64,000 nucleotides of DNA from Pseudolactococcus sp041800635. GTDB lineage: Bacteria > Bacillota > Bacilli > Lactobacillales > Streptococcaceae. The stretch is from contig CP181259.1 in assembly GCA_047833645.1 (NCBI GenBank), positions 1,860,001-1,924,000 of the forward strand, in the 5' to 3' direction. Below the pieces are notes generated by a model that saw nothing but the letters and a program-made list of their open reading frames with translations, was not told the DNA's origin and did no database searches. The position numbers and the translations under genes were made by a program. Positions 53,788 to 61,663 of this stretch are shown here, piece by piece (position 1 is the stretch's first letter; each line of letters opens with the position of its first letter).

Positions 53788-54336
53788 ATGAAAATGATGA
53801 CATTTGAAATAAAACCAGCTGACTTATTATTTGTCAAAACGCTCCCAAATGATGCGACCGAATTTGCGACGGCCATTTCTGAATCTACGGGCGCCTATAG
53901 CCATGTCGCCATTGCCAGTAGTGAAACAAGTGTCATTCACGCAACGACTCGATATGGCGTGGTCGAACAAACGATGACTGATTTTTTAACAGAAAATCAG
54001 CCAGTAGACGTTTTGAGACTGGCCGACCTGGATGCAACAGCCGTGCTAGCTGACGCTAGAAAGCATCTAGGAAAACCATACAACGACAGCTTTTATCCAG
54101 ATGCCGCGGTTTTTTATTGCTCTCAGTTGGTCGTTTCGGCTTTCGCCAATCAGGTCAAGCTACCAGAAACGCCCATGTCTTTTGGCGACGGAGCAGAGGC
54201 TATCTCGGACTATTGGCAAGCCTATTATGACCAGCTTGGACTGGCCGTGCCACTAGGTCAGCTCGGCAGCAACCCAGCAGCCCTAGCAAAATTTTCAGCT
54301 TTAGAATATATAGGAACCCTATCCGATGCAAATTAA
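53788..54336 (+). CDS. YiiX/YebB-like permuted NlpC/P60 cysteine hydrolase
   Basis: About 180 residues of the permuted papain-like (YiiX, DUF830-type) fold. The catalytic His is in TGAYSHVAIASS near residue 38 and the Cys in AVFYCSQLVVSAF near residue 111, the permuted order of this group; there is no signal peptide. Targets may be amide or lipid linkages and are not known for firmicute members. TATAAT at 53784-53789 overlaps the first ATG, so transcripts probably begin at or near the ATGs at 53794 and 53797, that is leaderless. It overlaps the next gene by 11 bases. Confidence 0.7.
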   Translation: MKMMTFEIKPADLLFVKTLPNDATEFATAISESTGAYSHVAIASSETSVIHATTRYGVVEQTMTDFLTENQPVDVLRLADLDATAVLADARKHLGKPYNDSFYPDAAVFYCSQLVVSAFANQVKLPETPMSFGDGAEAISDYWQAYYDQLGLAVPLGQLGSNPAALAKFSALEYIGTLSDAN

Positions 54337-55084
54337 GATTTTCAACCATAATCGCTTAACCCAGCGACCCTTTTTCCAAGACTTGATCAATTACTTGGCT
54401 AACGATGACGATGTCACCTTACGTCAAATTAAAGCAGCTTTTGGAGACGTTCAAAATTTAGAGCGTCAGATTGAAGATTTTGTCCAAGCAGGCTTGATTT
54501 TACGAGAGGACAAGCGCTACACCAATCAGTTTCGAGTCTTTACCGATACTGATTTTGACTTGATTTTACCAGCAATGGCACCGCAACAGTTAAGCTTTGA
54601 TCAGCCTTTTTTTGTGGCCGAAGGAGCTGAGTTGATTGCAAAACTTCAAGCCTCACAAATTCAGCAAACACTGGCTAACCAGACCAATGGCATTGCACTC
54701 CATTTTTCATCTGATTTTGGACGAACAGCTGAGAATTTAGCCAATTATTTTTACCATGTTGAAAAACGTGTCGCTTTGACACCATTTGAACAAGAAATCT
54801 ATGAAATCATCGGTGATGTTGATCCGGAATATGCCCTCAAATATATGACGACATTCTTACTCAAATTTGTTAAAAAAGAGGTCGTCAAACAAAAGCGTCC
54901 TGATATTTTTGTCAAGACACTTGAGGCTTACGACTACATTGTCAAAATTGATGAGGAAAGCTATCGTTTCAATTTGAGATTTGATGACCGTGAGTTTGAA
55001 ACACTAGTGTTCAATGACGCGCATGATTTTATAGCTGCTCAGATTCGACAATGTGAAGCGGTATCAAGCTTTGTTAAGATTTAG
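54326..55084 (+). CDS. Conserved protein of DUF1803 type
   Basis: A 252-residue cytoplasmic protein that I associate, from memory, with the streptococcal DUF1803 family (for example QIKIFNHNRLTQRPFFQDLINYL and LTPFEQEIYEIIGDVDPEYALKYM). No catalytic motif is visible. The fold is probably mostly helical at the N-terminus, with charged loops. It is translationally coupled to the preceding hydrolase gene, and a terminator follows, so the two form one operon. Confidence 0.65.
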   Translation: MQIKIFNHNRLTQRPFFQDLINYLANDDDVTLRQIKAAFGDVQNLERQIEDFVQAGLILREDKRYTNQFRVFTDTDFDLILPAMAPQQLSFDQPFFVAEGAELIAKLQASQIQQTLANQTNGIALHFSSDFGRTAENLANYFYHVEKRVALTPFEQEIYEIIGDVDPEYALKYMTTFLLKFVKKEVVKQKRPDIFVKTLEAYDYIVKIDEESYRFNLRFDDREFETLVFNDAHDFIAAQIRQCEAVSSFVKI

Positions 55085-55115
55085 CCAGGTAATTTTGATA
55101 AACCTCAAGAAAGCG

Positions 55116-55152
55116 TCTAGACCATCATTTTTGATGGCCTAGATTTTTTTTT
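55116..55152 (+). terminator. Terminator after the DUF1803-type gene
   Basis: CTAG-A-CCATCA pairs with TGATGG-C-CTAG around TTTT, then a long T run. Confidence 0.85.
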
Positions 55153-55162
55153 TGTAAATATC

Positions 55163-55191
55163 TTGTCAAACAACTGATTTTTGGGTAAAAT
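55163..55191 (+). promoter_or_regulatory. Promoter of the tRNA-Thr region
   Basis: TTGTCA at 55163-55168, 17-base spacer, TAAAAT at 55186-55191. It lies about 75 bases before the first tRNA-like fragment, so the hairpin elements would be within the primary transcript. Confidence 0.6.
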
Positions 55192-55265
55192 AGATAGGTA
55201 GGGTTTGAAAACGCTATTCAACAATCGTTTTATTCGATGATACATTTTTTTCAGTCAATAATCCT

Positions 55266-55405
55266 GCTGGAATAGCTCAGTCGGTAGAGTTCGAAGCACT
55301 GCTTCGAATCGGTGGCTAAAGAAATTCGTAGAATTTCCACCGCATGTTGCTCTTTCAAAATTAGCAACGTATCTAAAATCTTAACTTTAAATAGTATTTA
55401 ATCCT
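55266..55405 (+). repeat. Unit A: tRNA-Thr 5' fragment joined to a three-hairpin element
   Basis: The first 24 bases (55266-55289) equal the 5' end of the tRNA-Thr(CGT) downstream, through the D arm ending GGTAGAG. The tRNA then breaks off into hairpin 1 (TTCGAAGCACTGCTTCGAA), hairpin 2 (GGTGG and AAATTC, GTA, GAATTT and CCACC) and hairpin 3 (GTTGCT with AGCAAC). About 30 AT-rich bases lead to the complete tRNA. The unit length is 140 bp. Confidence 0.85.
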
Positions 55406-55478
55406 GCTGGAATAGCTCAGTCGGTAGAGCAACGCACTCGTAACGCGTAGGTCGCAGGTTCGATTCCTGTTTCCAGCA
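55406..55478 (+). tRNA. tRNA-Thr (CGT)
   Basis: 73 bases. The acceptor GCTGGAA pairs with TTCCAGC and the discriminator is A. The anticodon loop CTCGTAA gives CGT, and the T arm contains GGTTCGATTCC. One A-C mismatch closes the anticodon stem next to the loop. No CCA is encoded. Confidence 0.93.
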
Positions 55479-55486
55479 TTAGGATA

Positions 55487-55628
55487 GTCGGTAGAGTTCG
55501 GGGCACTGCCCCGAATCTGTGGATAAGGGAATTCGAAGAATTCCCTCCTCATGCTGCTCTTTCTAAAAAAACAGAGGGAGCAATAATTCTTAACGATTTA
55601 AAAACTATAATCACGCCGCAATAGCTCA
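55487..55628 (+). repeat. Unit B: first 142-bp copy of the tRNA/hairpin element
   Basis: It begins GTCGGTAGAG (a degraded D-arm remnant), then TTCGGGGCACTGCCCCGAA (hairpin 1), AGGGAATTC-GAA-GAATTCCCT (hairpin 2) and TGCTCTTTCT paired with AGAGGGAGCA (hairpin 3). It ends with a TATAAT-containing leader and the 5' end of tRNA-Thr(GGT). Confidence 0.85.
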
Positions 55629-55770
55629 GTCGGTAGAGTTCGGGGCACTGCCCCGAATCTGCAGATAAGGGAATTCGAAGAATTCCCTCCTCATGCTGCT
55701 CTTTCTAAAAAAACAGAGGGAGCAATAATTCTTAACGATTTAAAAACTATAATCACGCCGCAATAGCTCA
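55629..55770 (+). repeat. Unit C: second 142-bp copy of the tRNA/hairpin element
   Basis: Nearly identical to unit B over 142 bases in direct tandem; the visible differences are TGCAG for TGTGG near 55660 and an intact AGCTCA before the D-loop. TATAAT about five bases before each tRNA 5' end would place transcription starts at the tRNA start. It leads directly into the complete tRNA-Thr(GGT). Confidence 0.85.
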
Positions 55771-55829
55771 GTCGGTAGAGCAGCACCATGGTAAGGTGAA
55801 GGTCGTAGGTTCGATTCCTATTTGTGGCA
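55757..55829 (+). tRNA. tRNA-Thr (GGT)
   Basis: 73 bases. The acceptor GCCGCAA pairs with TTGTGGC (one G-T) and the discriminator is A. The anticodon loop ATGGTAA gives GGT with stem CACC/GGTG, and the T arm contains GGTTCGATTCC. The outermost anticodon-stem pair is a G-A mismatch. Confidence 0.9.
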
Positions 55830-55849
55830 TCTAAAGTTTTAAGCACAGT

Positions 55850-55876
55850 AAAAAGCCGTTTGTAGGCTTTTTTTTG
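55850..55876 (+). terminator. Terminator of the tRNA-Thr region
   Basis: AAAAAGCC pairs with GGCTTTTT around a 7-base loop, followed by a T run. Confidence 0.8.
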
Positions 55877-55908
55877 TTTTTTTGTCAGAAATTGCCTATT
55901 TTTGTCGG

Positions 55909-57320
55909 CTCTTTGTCAACTGTAGTGGGTAGATGAAAAGCTAACACCTAGAGAGGACGAACTTCGTCCTCTCTTTCTTTATGTTCAATGCAATCAAAAT
56001 CCGTTTTTTAAAGTTTTCAAAGTTCCTGAAACCAAAGGCATTTCTCTTAATGACTTTGATGAGATTATTGGTAGCTTCCAGTTTGGCGTTTGAATAAGGC
56101 AATTCCATGGCGTTTAAAACCTTGTCTTTATCCTTTAAAAATGTCTTCAATACCGTCTGGAAAATAGGATTAACGATGGCTATTTCCTGTTCGATGAGGT
56201 CAAAGAAATGGTCTGAGTTCTTCTCTTGGAAATGAAATAAGAGAAGCTGATAGAGTTCATAGTGTTGTCGTAGTTCCTCGGAGAAAGACAGGAGTTTTTC
56301 TAGGATTTCCTTGTTAGTCAAATGCATTCGAAACATAGGGCGATAAAATCGTTTATCGCTGAGTTTACGGCTATCTTGTTGTATCAATTTCCAGTAACGT
56401 TTCAAGGCTCGGTATTCCTGCGATTTTCTGTCGAATTGATTCATAATTTGAATACGGACACGGTTCATAGCACGACTAAGGTGTTGCACGATATGAAAGC
56501 GATCGAGTACAATTTTTGCATTTGGAAAAAGCTGTTTAGCAAGTTGATAATAGGGACTAAACATATCCATGGTAATCACTTTGACCCGATTTCTAACCTT
56601 TCTAGGATAGCGTAGAAAGTGGTTTCGGATGGTTGCTTGAGTTCTTCCGTCGAGAATGGCGATGATATTTAGGGAGTCGAAATCTTGAGCGATGAAGCTC
56701 ATTTTCCCCTTCTTGAAGGCATACTCGTCCCAACTCATCACCTCAGGTAGGGTATTCCAATCCGTTTCAAACTTGAACTCATTGAGCTTTCTCATAACTG
56801 ACGATGTTGAAATTGATAGCCTGTGTGCAATATGTTTCATTGCTTGATTTTCGATGAGTAATTGTGCGATTTTCTGGTTAACAGCGACAGAGATTTGGTG
56901 GTTCTTCTTGACAAGAGGAGTTTCAGCGACCGCCATTTTTCCGCAATCTTTACACTTGAAACGACGCTTTCTAAGGCGGATAAGTAAAGGGTAGCCAGCA
57001 GTTTCTAGGTAGGGGATTTTAGAAGTTTTCTGGTAGTCGTACTTAGCCATTTGTCCCTTGCATTTTGGGCATTTAGGGGCTGTGTAGTCCAAGTGACCGT
57101 GGAGTTCTAAGTGAGTCCCCATATCATATTCATCAGTGATAGTGATATTTTTGTCTTTAATTCTGAGAAAATTTGTGATAAGATTTAGTTGTTCCATATG
57201 AGTCTTTCTAATGTGAGTTTCGTCGCTTTTCATTATAGGTCATATGGGACTTTTTTTCTACACTAAAAAAGGCTCCATAATCTCTACAGTGGATTTACCC
57301 ACTACAGAAATTATAGAGCC
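55909..57320 (-). mobile_element. ISL3-family insertion sequence with 8-bp target duplication
   Basis: The ends GGCTCTTTGTCAACTGTAGT (55909) and, as complement, GGCTCTATAATTTCTGTAGT (57320) are imperfect inverted repeats. TTTTTGTC flanks both sides (55901-55908 and 57321-57328), a perfect 8-bp duplication as expected for ISL3. The perfect duplication indicates a fairly recent insertion between the tRNA operon and xpt. Confidence 0.93.
55941..57197 (-). CDS. ISL3-family transposase
   Basis: About 418 residues from the ATG at 57197 (MEQLNLITNFLRIKDKNI). An N-terminal zinc finger (CPKCKGQMAKYD and CKDCGKMAVAE) and a helix-turn-helix (MKHIAHRLSISTSSVMRKL) precede the catalytic core with Asp in MSWDEYAFKKG, Asp in VITMDMFSPYYQ and a C-terminal Glu in SNAKLEATNNLIKVIKR. 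The frame is intact. Confidence 0.93.
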   Translation of the reverse strand: MEQLNLITNFLRIKDKNITITDEYDMGTHLELHGHLDYTAPKCPKCKGQMAKYDYQKTSKIPYLETAGYPLLIRLRKRRFKCKDCGKMAVAETPLVKKNHQISVAVNQKIAQLLIENQAMKHIAHRLSISTSSVMRKLNEFKFETDWNTLPEVMSWDEYAFKKGKMSFIAQDFDSLNIIAILDGRTQATIRNHFLRYPRKVRNRVKVITMDMFSPYYQLAKQLFPNAKIVLDRFHIVQHLSRAMNRVRIQIMNQFDRKSQEYRALKRYWKLIQQDSRKLSDKRFYRPMFRMHLTNKEILEKLLSFSEELRQHYELYQLLLFHFQEKNSDHFFDLIEQEIAIVNPIFQTVLKTFLKDKDKVLNAMELPYSNAKLEATNNLIKVIKRNAFGFRNFENFKKRILIALNIKKERTKFVLSRC

Positions 57321-57565
57321 TTTTTGTCGTGACCTATGGGGTATTGTTGTTATATTAATAGTGTTGAGAATCATTCTGATGACCTTAAGTTAATCAAAGT
57401 GTTTTCCTACATCTGAAGAAAAAACAACCGATTTCACTTTTTTTGTTTTCGAAAATATGCTAAAATACAATTAATCATCAAATTTAATGGGTGTTTTTTA
57501 TCGTCGACCACACATACATGTCTATTGGTCCGACACGAAATAGGATATAATTTTAAAAAATAACA

Positions 57566-57628
57566 GCTTATTTATGCTCGTAATTGGTCGAGCGTCTCTA
57601 CTTGGCACCGTAATGCCAAACAATAAGC
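57566..57628 (+). promoter_or_regulatory. Purine riboswitch aptamer (guanine class)
   Basis: P1 is GCTTATT/AATAAGC. P2 is GCTCG/CGAGC with the loop TAATTGGT, P3 is TTGGCA/TGCCAA with the loop CCGTAA, and J2/3 is GTCTCTAC. The J3/1 position that pairs with the ligand is C, which indicates guanine or hypoxanthine rather than adenine. It controls xpt-pbuX through the terminator that follows. The stretch 57,329-57,565 holds no gene; a TAAAAT box near 57461 may be the -10. Confidence 0.9.
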
Positions 57629-57636
57629 AAGGAGTC

Positions 57637-57672
57637 AGGCTCTTTGCGATCTTTTTTCGCAGAGCCTTTTTT
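57637..57672 (+). terminator. Riboswitch expression-platform terminator
   Basis: AGGCTC and TGCG pair with CGCA and GAGCCT (two unpaired T on the left arm), followed by six T residues; the start of xpt is 20 bases on. Confidence 0.85.
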
Positions 57673-57691
57673 AATGGATAGAAAGTTGAAA

Positions 57692-58273
57692 ATGGAAGCA
57701 TTAGTTTCAAGAATTAAACGTGATGGCACAGTTTTGGGGGACGATATCCTCAAAGTCGATAGTTTTTTAACTCACCAAGTAGACCCTAAATTGATGCGCC
57801 AAATCGGGCAGACCTTTGCTCAAAAATTTGCGGACAGTGGCATCACTAAAGTTATCACCATTGAAGCCAGCGGCAATGTCCCTGCAGCCTATGTGGCGGA
57901 AGAACTCGACGTGCCCATGATTTTCGCCAAAAAAGCTAAAAATGTGACCATGAATGATGAGTTGCTAACGGCAGAAGTCTACTCGTTCACGAAAAAAATC
58001 ACATCGACCGTACAGATTTCTCGCAAGTTCTTGTCGGAAAATGACAAAGTCTTGATCATTGACGATTTCTTGGCAAATGGGCAAGCGGCCCTTGGCTTGA
58101 TCAACATTTTAAATGAAGCGGGCGCGCAAATCGCAGGCGTCGGTATCGTGATTGAAAAATCATTTCAGACAGGCCGTGCTTTGGTCGAAGAAACAGGCAT
58201 CCCTGTTGTCAGCCTAGCTAGAATTGCAGGCTTTGATCAAGGACAAGTTGTCTTTGCGGAGGCGGACCTATAA
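57692..58273 (+). CDS. xpt: Xanthine phosphoribosyltransferase
   Basis: 193 residues, matching the usual length, from the ATG at 57692 (MEALVSRIKRDG); the frame is open from 57644 but that start lies in the terminator. It salvages xanthine to XMP. The PRPP-binding motif is KVLIIDDFLANGQAALGL near residue 124, and TIEASGNVPAAYVAEEL precedes it. It is in one operon with pbuX and under the guanine riboswitch, so it should be switched off when guanine is plentiful. Confidence 0.96.
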   Translation: MEALVSRIKRDGTVLGDDILKVDSFLTHQVDPKLMRQIGQTFAQKFADSGITKVITIEASGNVPAAYVAEELDVPMIFAKKAKNVTMNDELLTAEVYSFTKKITSTVQISRKFLSENDKVLIIDDFLANGQAALGLINILNEAGAQIAGVGIVIEKSFQTGRALVEETGIPVVSLARIAGFDQGQVVFAEADL

Positions 58274-58274
58274 C

Positions 58275-59534
58275 ATGCAAACTCAAGAAATCAAACATTC
58301 CAAATCAGCAGTCCTAGGTCTACAACACTTGCTCGCCATGTATTCCGGCTCTATCCTAGTGCCAATCATGATCGCAGGCGCACTCGGTTACTCGACCAAA
58401 GAGCTAACTTACCTGATCTCGACAGATATTTTCATGTGTGGCGTTGCGACATTCCTACAACTCCAAGTCAATAAATACTTCGGCATCGGCTTGCCAGTCG
58501 TCCTAGGCGTTGCCTTCCAATCCGTCGCACCCCTTTCAATCATCGGGGCTAAACTCGGTTCGGGTGCCATCTTTGGCTCCATCATCGTTTCAGGCTTGAT
58601 TGTTATTTTAATCTCAGGCTTCTTCTCAAAAATCCGCAAGTTCTTCCCGCCGCTTGTGACAGGTAGCGTCATCACAACGATCGGCCTCACGCTGATTCCT
58701 GTCGCCATCGGGAACATGGGCAACAATATCCCCAAACCAGAACTTTCCAGCGTGATTTTAGCGGTCGTGACGATTCTCGTCATCCTGTTCATCCATGCGG
58801 TTACGACAGGGTTTATCCGCTCCATCGCCATCCTCATCGGCCTCATCATCGGTACAGTCGTCGCAGCCTTCATGGGCGTCGTCGACTTCTCACCGATCGC
58901 GCAAGCACCGCTGATCCATATCCCAACGCCATTTTTCTTCGGAAAACCGATCTTTGATTTCTCATCGATCCTGATGATGACGATCATTTCCTTGGTGTCC
59001 ATGGTGGAGTCTACGGGCGTTTACCTGGCGCTTTCAGATATCACAGGTGATGAGATCTCTGAAACACGATTGAGAAATGGTTACCGGGCAGAAGGTTTGG
59101 CCGTGGCATTAGGTGGGATTTTCAACACCTTCCCTTATACAGGCTTTTCACAAAATGTCGGTTTGGTTCAGTTATCAGGGATCAAAACGCGCCGTCCGAT
59201 CTTCTACACGGCAGGTTTTCTTGTGATTCTAGGCCTGCTGCCTAAATTTGGTGCCTGTGCGCAGATTATCCCAGCACCGGTTTTGGGTGGTGCTATGTTA
59301 GTCATGTTTGGCATGGTGACGATTCAAGGGATTCGGATGTTAGGCCGTGTTGATTTTGACAATGAACACAATCTACTCATCGCAGCAATGGCAGTCGCAT
59401 CAGGTGTCGGCTTTAACGGCACAACACTCTTCCAAGCGCTGCCAGATACAGTCGGGATGTTTCTCAATAACGGGATCGTCATGGCAACCCTTGTGGCGAT
59501 TATCTTGAACTTGATTTTTAATCGTGGCAAATAA
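58275..59534 (+). CDS. pbuX: Xanthine permease (NCS2 family)
   Basis: About 419 residues from the ATG at 58275, one base after the xpt stop, with GGAGG at about 58259 inside xpt. It is a multi-helix nucleobase:cation symporter of the NCS2 type. Family marks include LGLQHLLAMYSGSILVP at the start, FSILMMTIISLVSMVESTGVYLA-like sequence (SILMMTIISLVSMVESTG) in the core and FNTFPYTGFSQNVGLVQLSG near residue 300. It supplies xanthine to Xpt. Confidence 0.95.
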   Translation: MQTQEIKHSKSAVLGLQHLLAMYSGSILVPIMIAGALGYSTKELTYLISTDIFMCGVATFLQLQVNKYFGIGLPVVLGVAFQSVAPLSIIGAKLGSGAIFGSIIVSGLIVILISGFFSKIRKFFPPLVTGSVITTIGLTLIPVAIGNMGNNIPKPELSSVILAVVTILVILFIHAVTTGFIRSIAILIGLIIGTVVAAFMGVVDFSPIAQAPLIHIPTPFFFGKPIFDFSSILMMTIISLVSMVESTGVYLALSDITGDEISETRLRNGYRAEGLAVALGGIFNTFPYTGFSQNVGLVQLSGIKTRRPIFYTAGFLVILGLLPKFGACAQIIPAPVLGGAMLVMFGMVTIQGIRMLGRVDFDNEHNLLIAAMAVASGVGFNGTTLFQALPDTVGMFLNNGIVMATLVAIILNLIFNRGK

Positions 59535-59541
59535 AAAATTG

Positions 59542-59577
59542 AAAAAGCTGACAATTTCTAAACTTGTCAGCTTTTTT
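59542..59577. terminator. Terminator between pbuX and the regulator pseudogene
   Basis: AAAAAGCTGACAA pairs perfectly with TTGTCAGCTTTTT around 9 bases; usable in both directions. Confidence 0.9.
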
Positions 59578-59599
59578 GCTTACTATTTAACGCACACCT

Positions 59600-60529
59600 T
59601 TAGTTTTGATAGATATTAATCATATCAGATAATCTGCGTCGCACTTCTTGACGGACAGCCAGGGGTGCTAGACATTCACATTGATCTCCAAAACTGAAAA
59701 GCCGATCATAGTAGTAGTCGTTTTCTATGAATGGAAAGTCCACAAGGTAGTGCACTTCACCGTCTGGGGTGCAGTGGTCATAGGGACAGAATGCCAAAAC
59801 TCTGTCCAGAATTGAGTGATGGATCCGAAGCTTGATAGGTGTTTGCATCGTGGTAATCTCTGTCGTAAAATCCAACTGTGGTTTTTGAAACGCTCGGGGT
59901 AGAAAATGTTCTGTATTTAGCTGCAAGTTTCGTGCGCGTGATAATCTAAATAATCGAAAATCATGTCTTTCAAGGCAAAAGCCATACAAGTACCAATGGC
60001 TGCCCTTTAAGACAAGTTGATAAGGTTCAACCGTTCGCGGTGATTGTTGATATGTCGATCGACATAGGTAAATGAGAGGATTAGGTTTTCCTGTAAAGCT
60101 TGTTTGATCAATTCTAGCGCAGGCTGGATATTTTGATTGCCCAACCATGGGTTTAAATCGATATGAATTTGGTTTGTTTTAACTTCAATAGCTCTTGAGT
60201 GAGTAGCGGGGATAAAACTTTTAACCTTGGCAAGCGCATTAATCAGCTCCTCCCCTTATCATGTTGGATAGACCTGAGAGGCCCATCAAAATAGCGGAAA
60301 GGTCTGCTGTTGAAAAAACCTGTCGATCAATCTTGTAATCAGGCATAATTTCAAAGCCACCGCCTACGCCGGAAGTGGCATGAATGGGAATACCAGATTT
60401 ATTGATTGTCTCAATATCACGGTAGATGGTTCGAAGAGAAACTTCAAAAGTTTCGGCTAAGGCTTTGGCGCTTATACGTTTTTTATCAAGGAGCATTATC
60501 GTGATACTCATCAGTCTTTCAAGTTTCAT
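59600..60529 (-). pseudogene. YafY-type HTH/WYL transcriptional regulator, two frameshifts
   Basis: From ATG 60529 the HTH domain is intact (MKLERLMSITIMLLDKKRIS, then LAETFEVSLRTIYRDIETI) up to about 60245, where the frame ends in GGAD and a stop. The protein resumes one frame over (ELINALAKVKSFIPATHSRA, then ALELIKQALQENLILSFTYVD) and shifts again near 60055 into SPRTVEPYQLVLKGSHWYLYGFC onward, the WYL domain, ending at 59600. Such regulators sense ligands through the WYL domain and often control a divergent gene; here that gene is also broken. Confidence 0.85.
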
Positions 60530-60644
60530 CTCTGCATCACCTTTCAACATGTTTTATTTTTATTGTATATTGTTGACATACAGATGTCAACAATTGTTTG
60601 ATAGACTAAAGACAGAAATAAAAAAAGAATGAAAATAGAGAAAA

Positions 60645-61277
60645 ATGATGCAAACAATTTATATTTACGTCCTTGATACTTTGGCTGACTGGGAAATTGG
60701 TTACCTTACCTCAGAACTGAACTCAGGTCGCTTCTTCAAAAAAGATGCGAAATAAATTGAGATTAAAATGGTGAGTGACACTAAATCTCCCATCTCTACG
60801 ATGGGGGGGTTGACAATCGTGCCAGACTGTTTAGTAGCTGATATCCTTGTTAATCAAGCCAGTCTATTAGTGCTACCAGGTGCAGAGACTTGGCATGACC
60901 CAAAACATGTGGCCATTATCGAAAAAGCGTCTGCACTTTTAGCGGTGGGTGCAACAGTAGCGGTGATTTGTGGCGCAACTGTTGCAGCGGCTAATGCTGG
61001 TTTATTGGATAGTCGTCGACACACTAGTAATGGGCCAGGATTTCTTGATATGTTTTCCCTTGACTACAAAGGACAAAGTTACTATGTAGAAGCGCCATCT
61101 GTTGCCGATGATCATCTGATGACAGCAAGTTCTACTGGCGCTCTATTGTGGACAAAACAGATCATCGAACAGTTAGATGTTTTTCAATCCGATACATTGG
61201 CCTACTGGTATGATTATTTTAGGACGGGTGATGTGTCACATTTCTATGCGCTGATGGCAACTCTACCTGTTCAGTAG
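60645..61277 (+). pseudogene. DJ-1/PfpI-family gene with in-frame stop
   Basis: Reading from ATG 60645 the product begins MMQTIYIYVLDTLADWEIGY and reaches FFKKDAK, then a TAA at 60753-60755, and continues in the same frame IEIKMVSDTKSPIS to 61277. The rest is a good DJ-1/PfpI glutamine-amidotransferase-like domain (LLVLPGAETWHDPKHVAII; VAVICGATVAAANAGLLD with the nucleophile Cys). One nonsense codon therefore breaks it; a shortened product from ATG 60768 would lack the first strands. It is divergent from the YafY-type regulator, its likely controller. Confidence 0.85.
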
Positions 61278-61321
61278 GGAGTTGTAGATTGAAGCTTGGG
61301 CAGAGTTTCTCTAGCAGAAAG

Positions 61322-61350
61322 TTGACAGACTCGTCTAAATTTAGTATGAT
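61322..61350 (+). promoter_or_regulatory. Promoter of the pheST operon
   Basis: TTGACA at 61322-61327, 17-base spacer, TATGAT at 61345-61350; transcription would start about 61357. Confidence 0.8.
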
Positions 61351-61385
61351 TTTCTTATACATTGAAAAGAGTAGCAGACTGATAA

Positions 61386-61600
61386 GTTAACAGGGAGAAT
61401 GGTGATGACTGAGAGCCATTTAGCGGCAGGTTTGTGAAGTTCACTTCAATCAGATATTGATGGGACTGTTCTAAGGAGCAGAAATTCAATTTCTCAATGC
61501 AATTAAATAATGATAATGAAGCTAGAGATAATCTAGGAATTAGGATGGTACCGCGGTTTTCGCTCCTTTACGTTGGAGTGATGACGGCGGTATTTTTTCT
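61386..61600 (+). promoter_or_regulatory. T-box leader for phenylalanine (pheST)
   Basis: A tRNA-sensing T-box leader. The T-box core GGATGGTACCGCGG is at 61543-61556. The terminator, TACCGC with GCGGTA enclosing a GCTCC/GGAGT inner helix and a T run, spans about 61549-61598. A TTC triplet at 61440-61442 within GTGAAGTTCACTTC is the likely specifier, matching uncharged tRNA-Phe. Binding of uncharged tRNA-Phe would favour the antiterminator and switch on pheS-pheT. Confidence 0.88.
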
Positions 61601-61663
61601 TGTCATTACCTATCATTACTTAACGACCAAAAGTAAATGCCAAAATAGAAAGAAGATAAAAAA

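Noticed and set aside
55757..55829. Reading the second tRNA as tRNA-Met because CAT occurs near the anticodon arm
   Set aside because: Placing the CACC/GGTG stem leaves the loop ATGGTAA, whose positions 34-36 are GGT, so it is tRNA-Thr.
60753..60755. Recoded stop codon in the DJ-1/PfpI-type gene
   Set aside because: The codon is TAA, not TGA, and no recoding signal is seen; a nonsense mutation is the plain reading.
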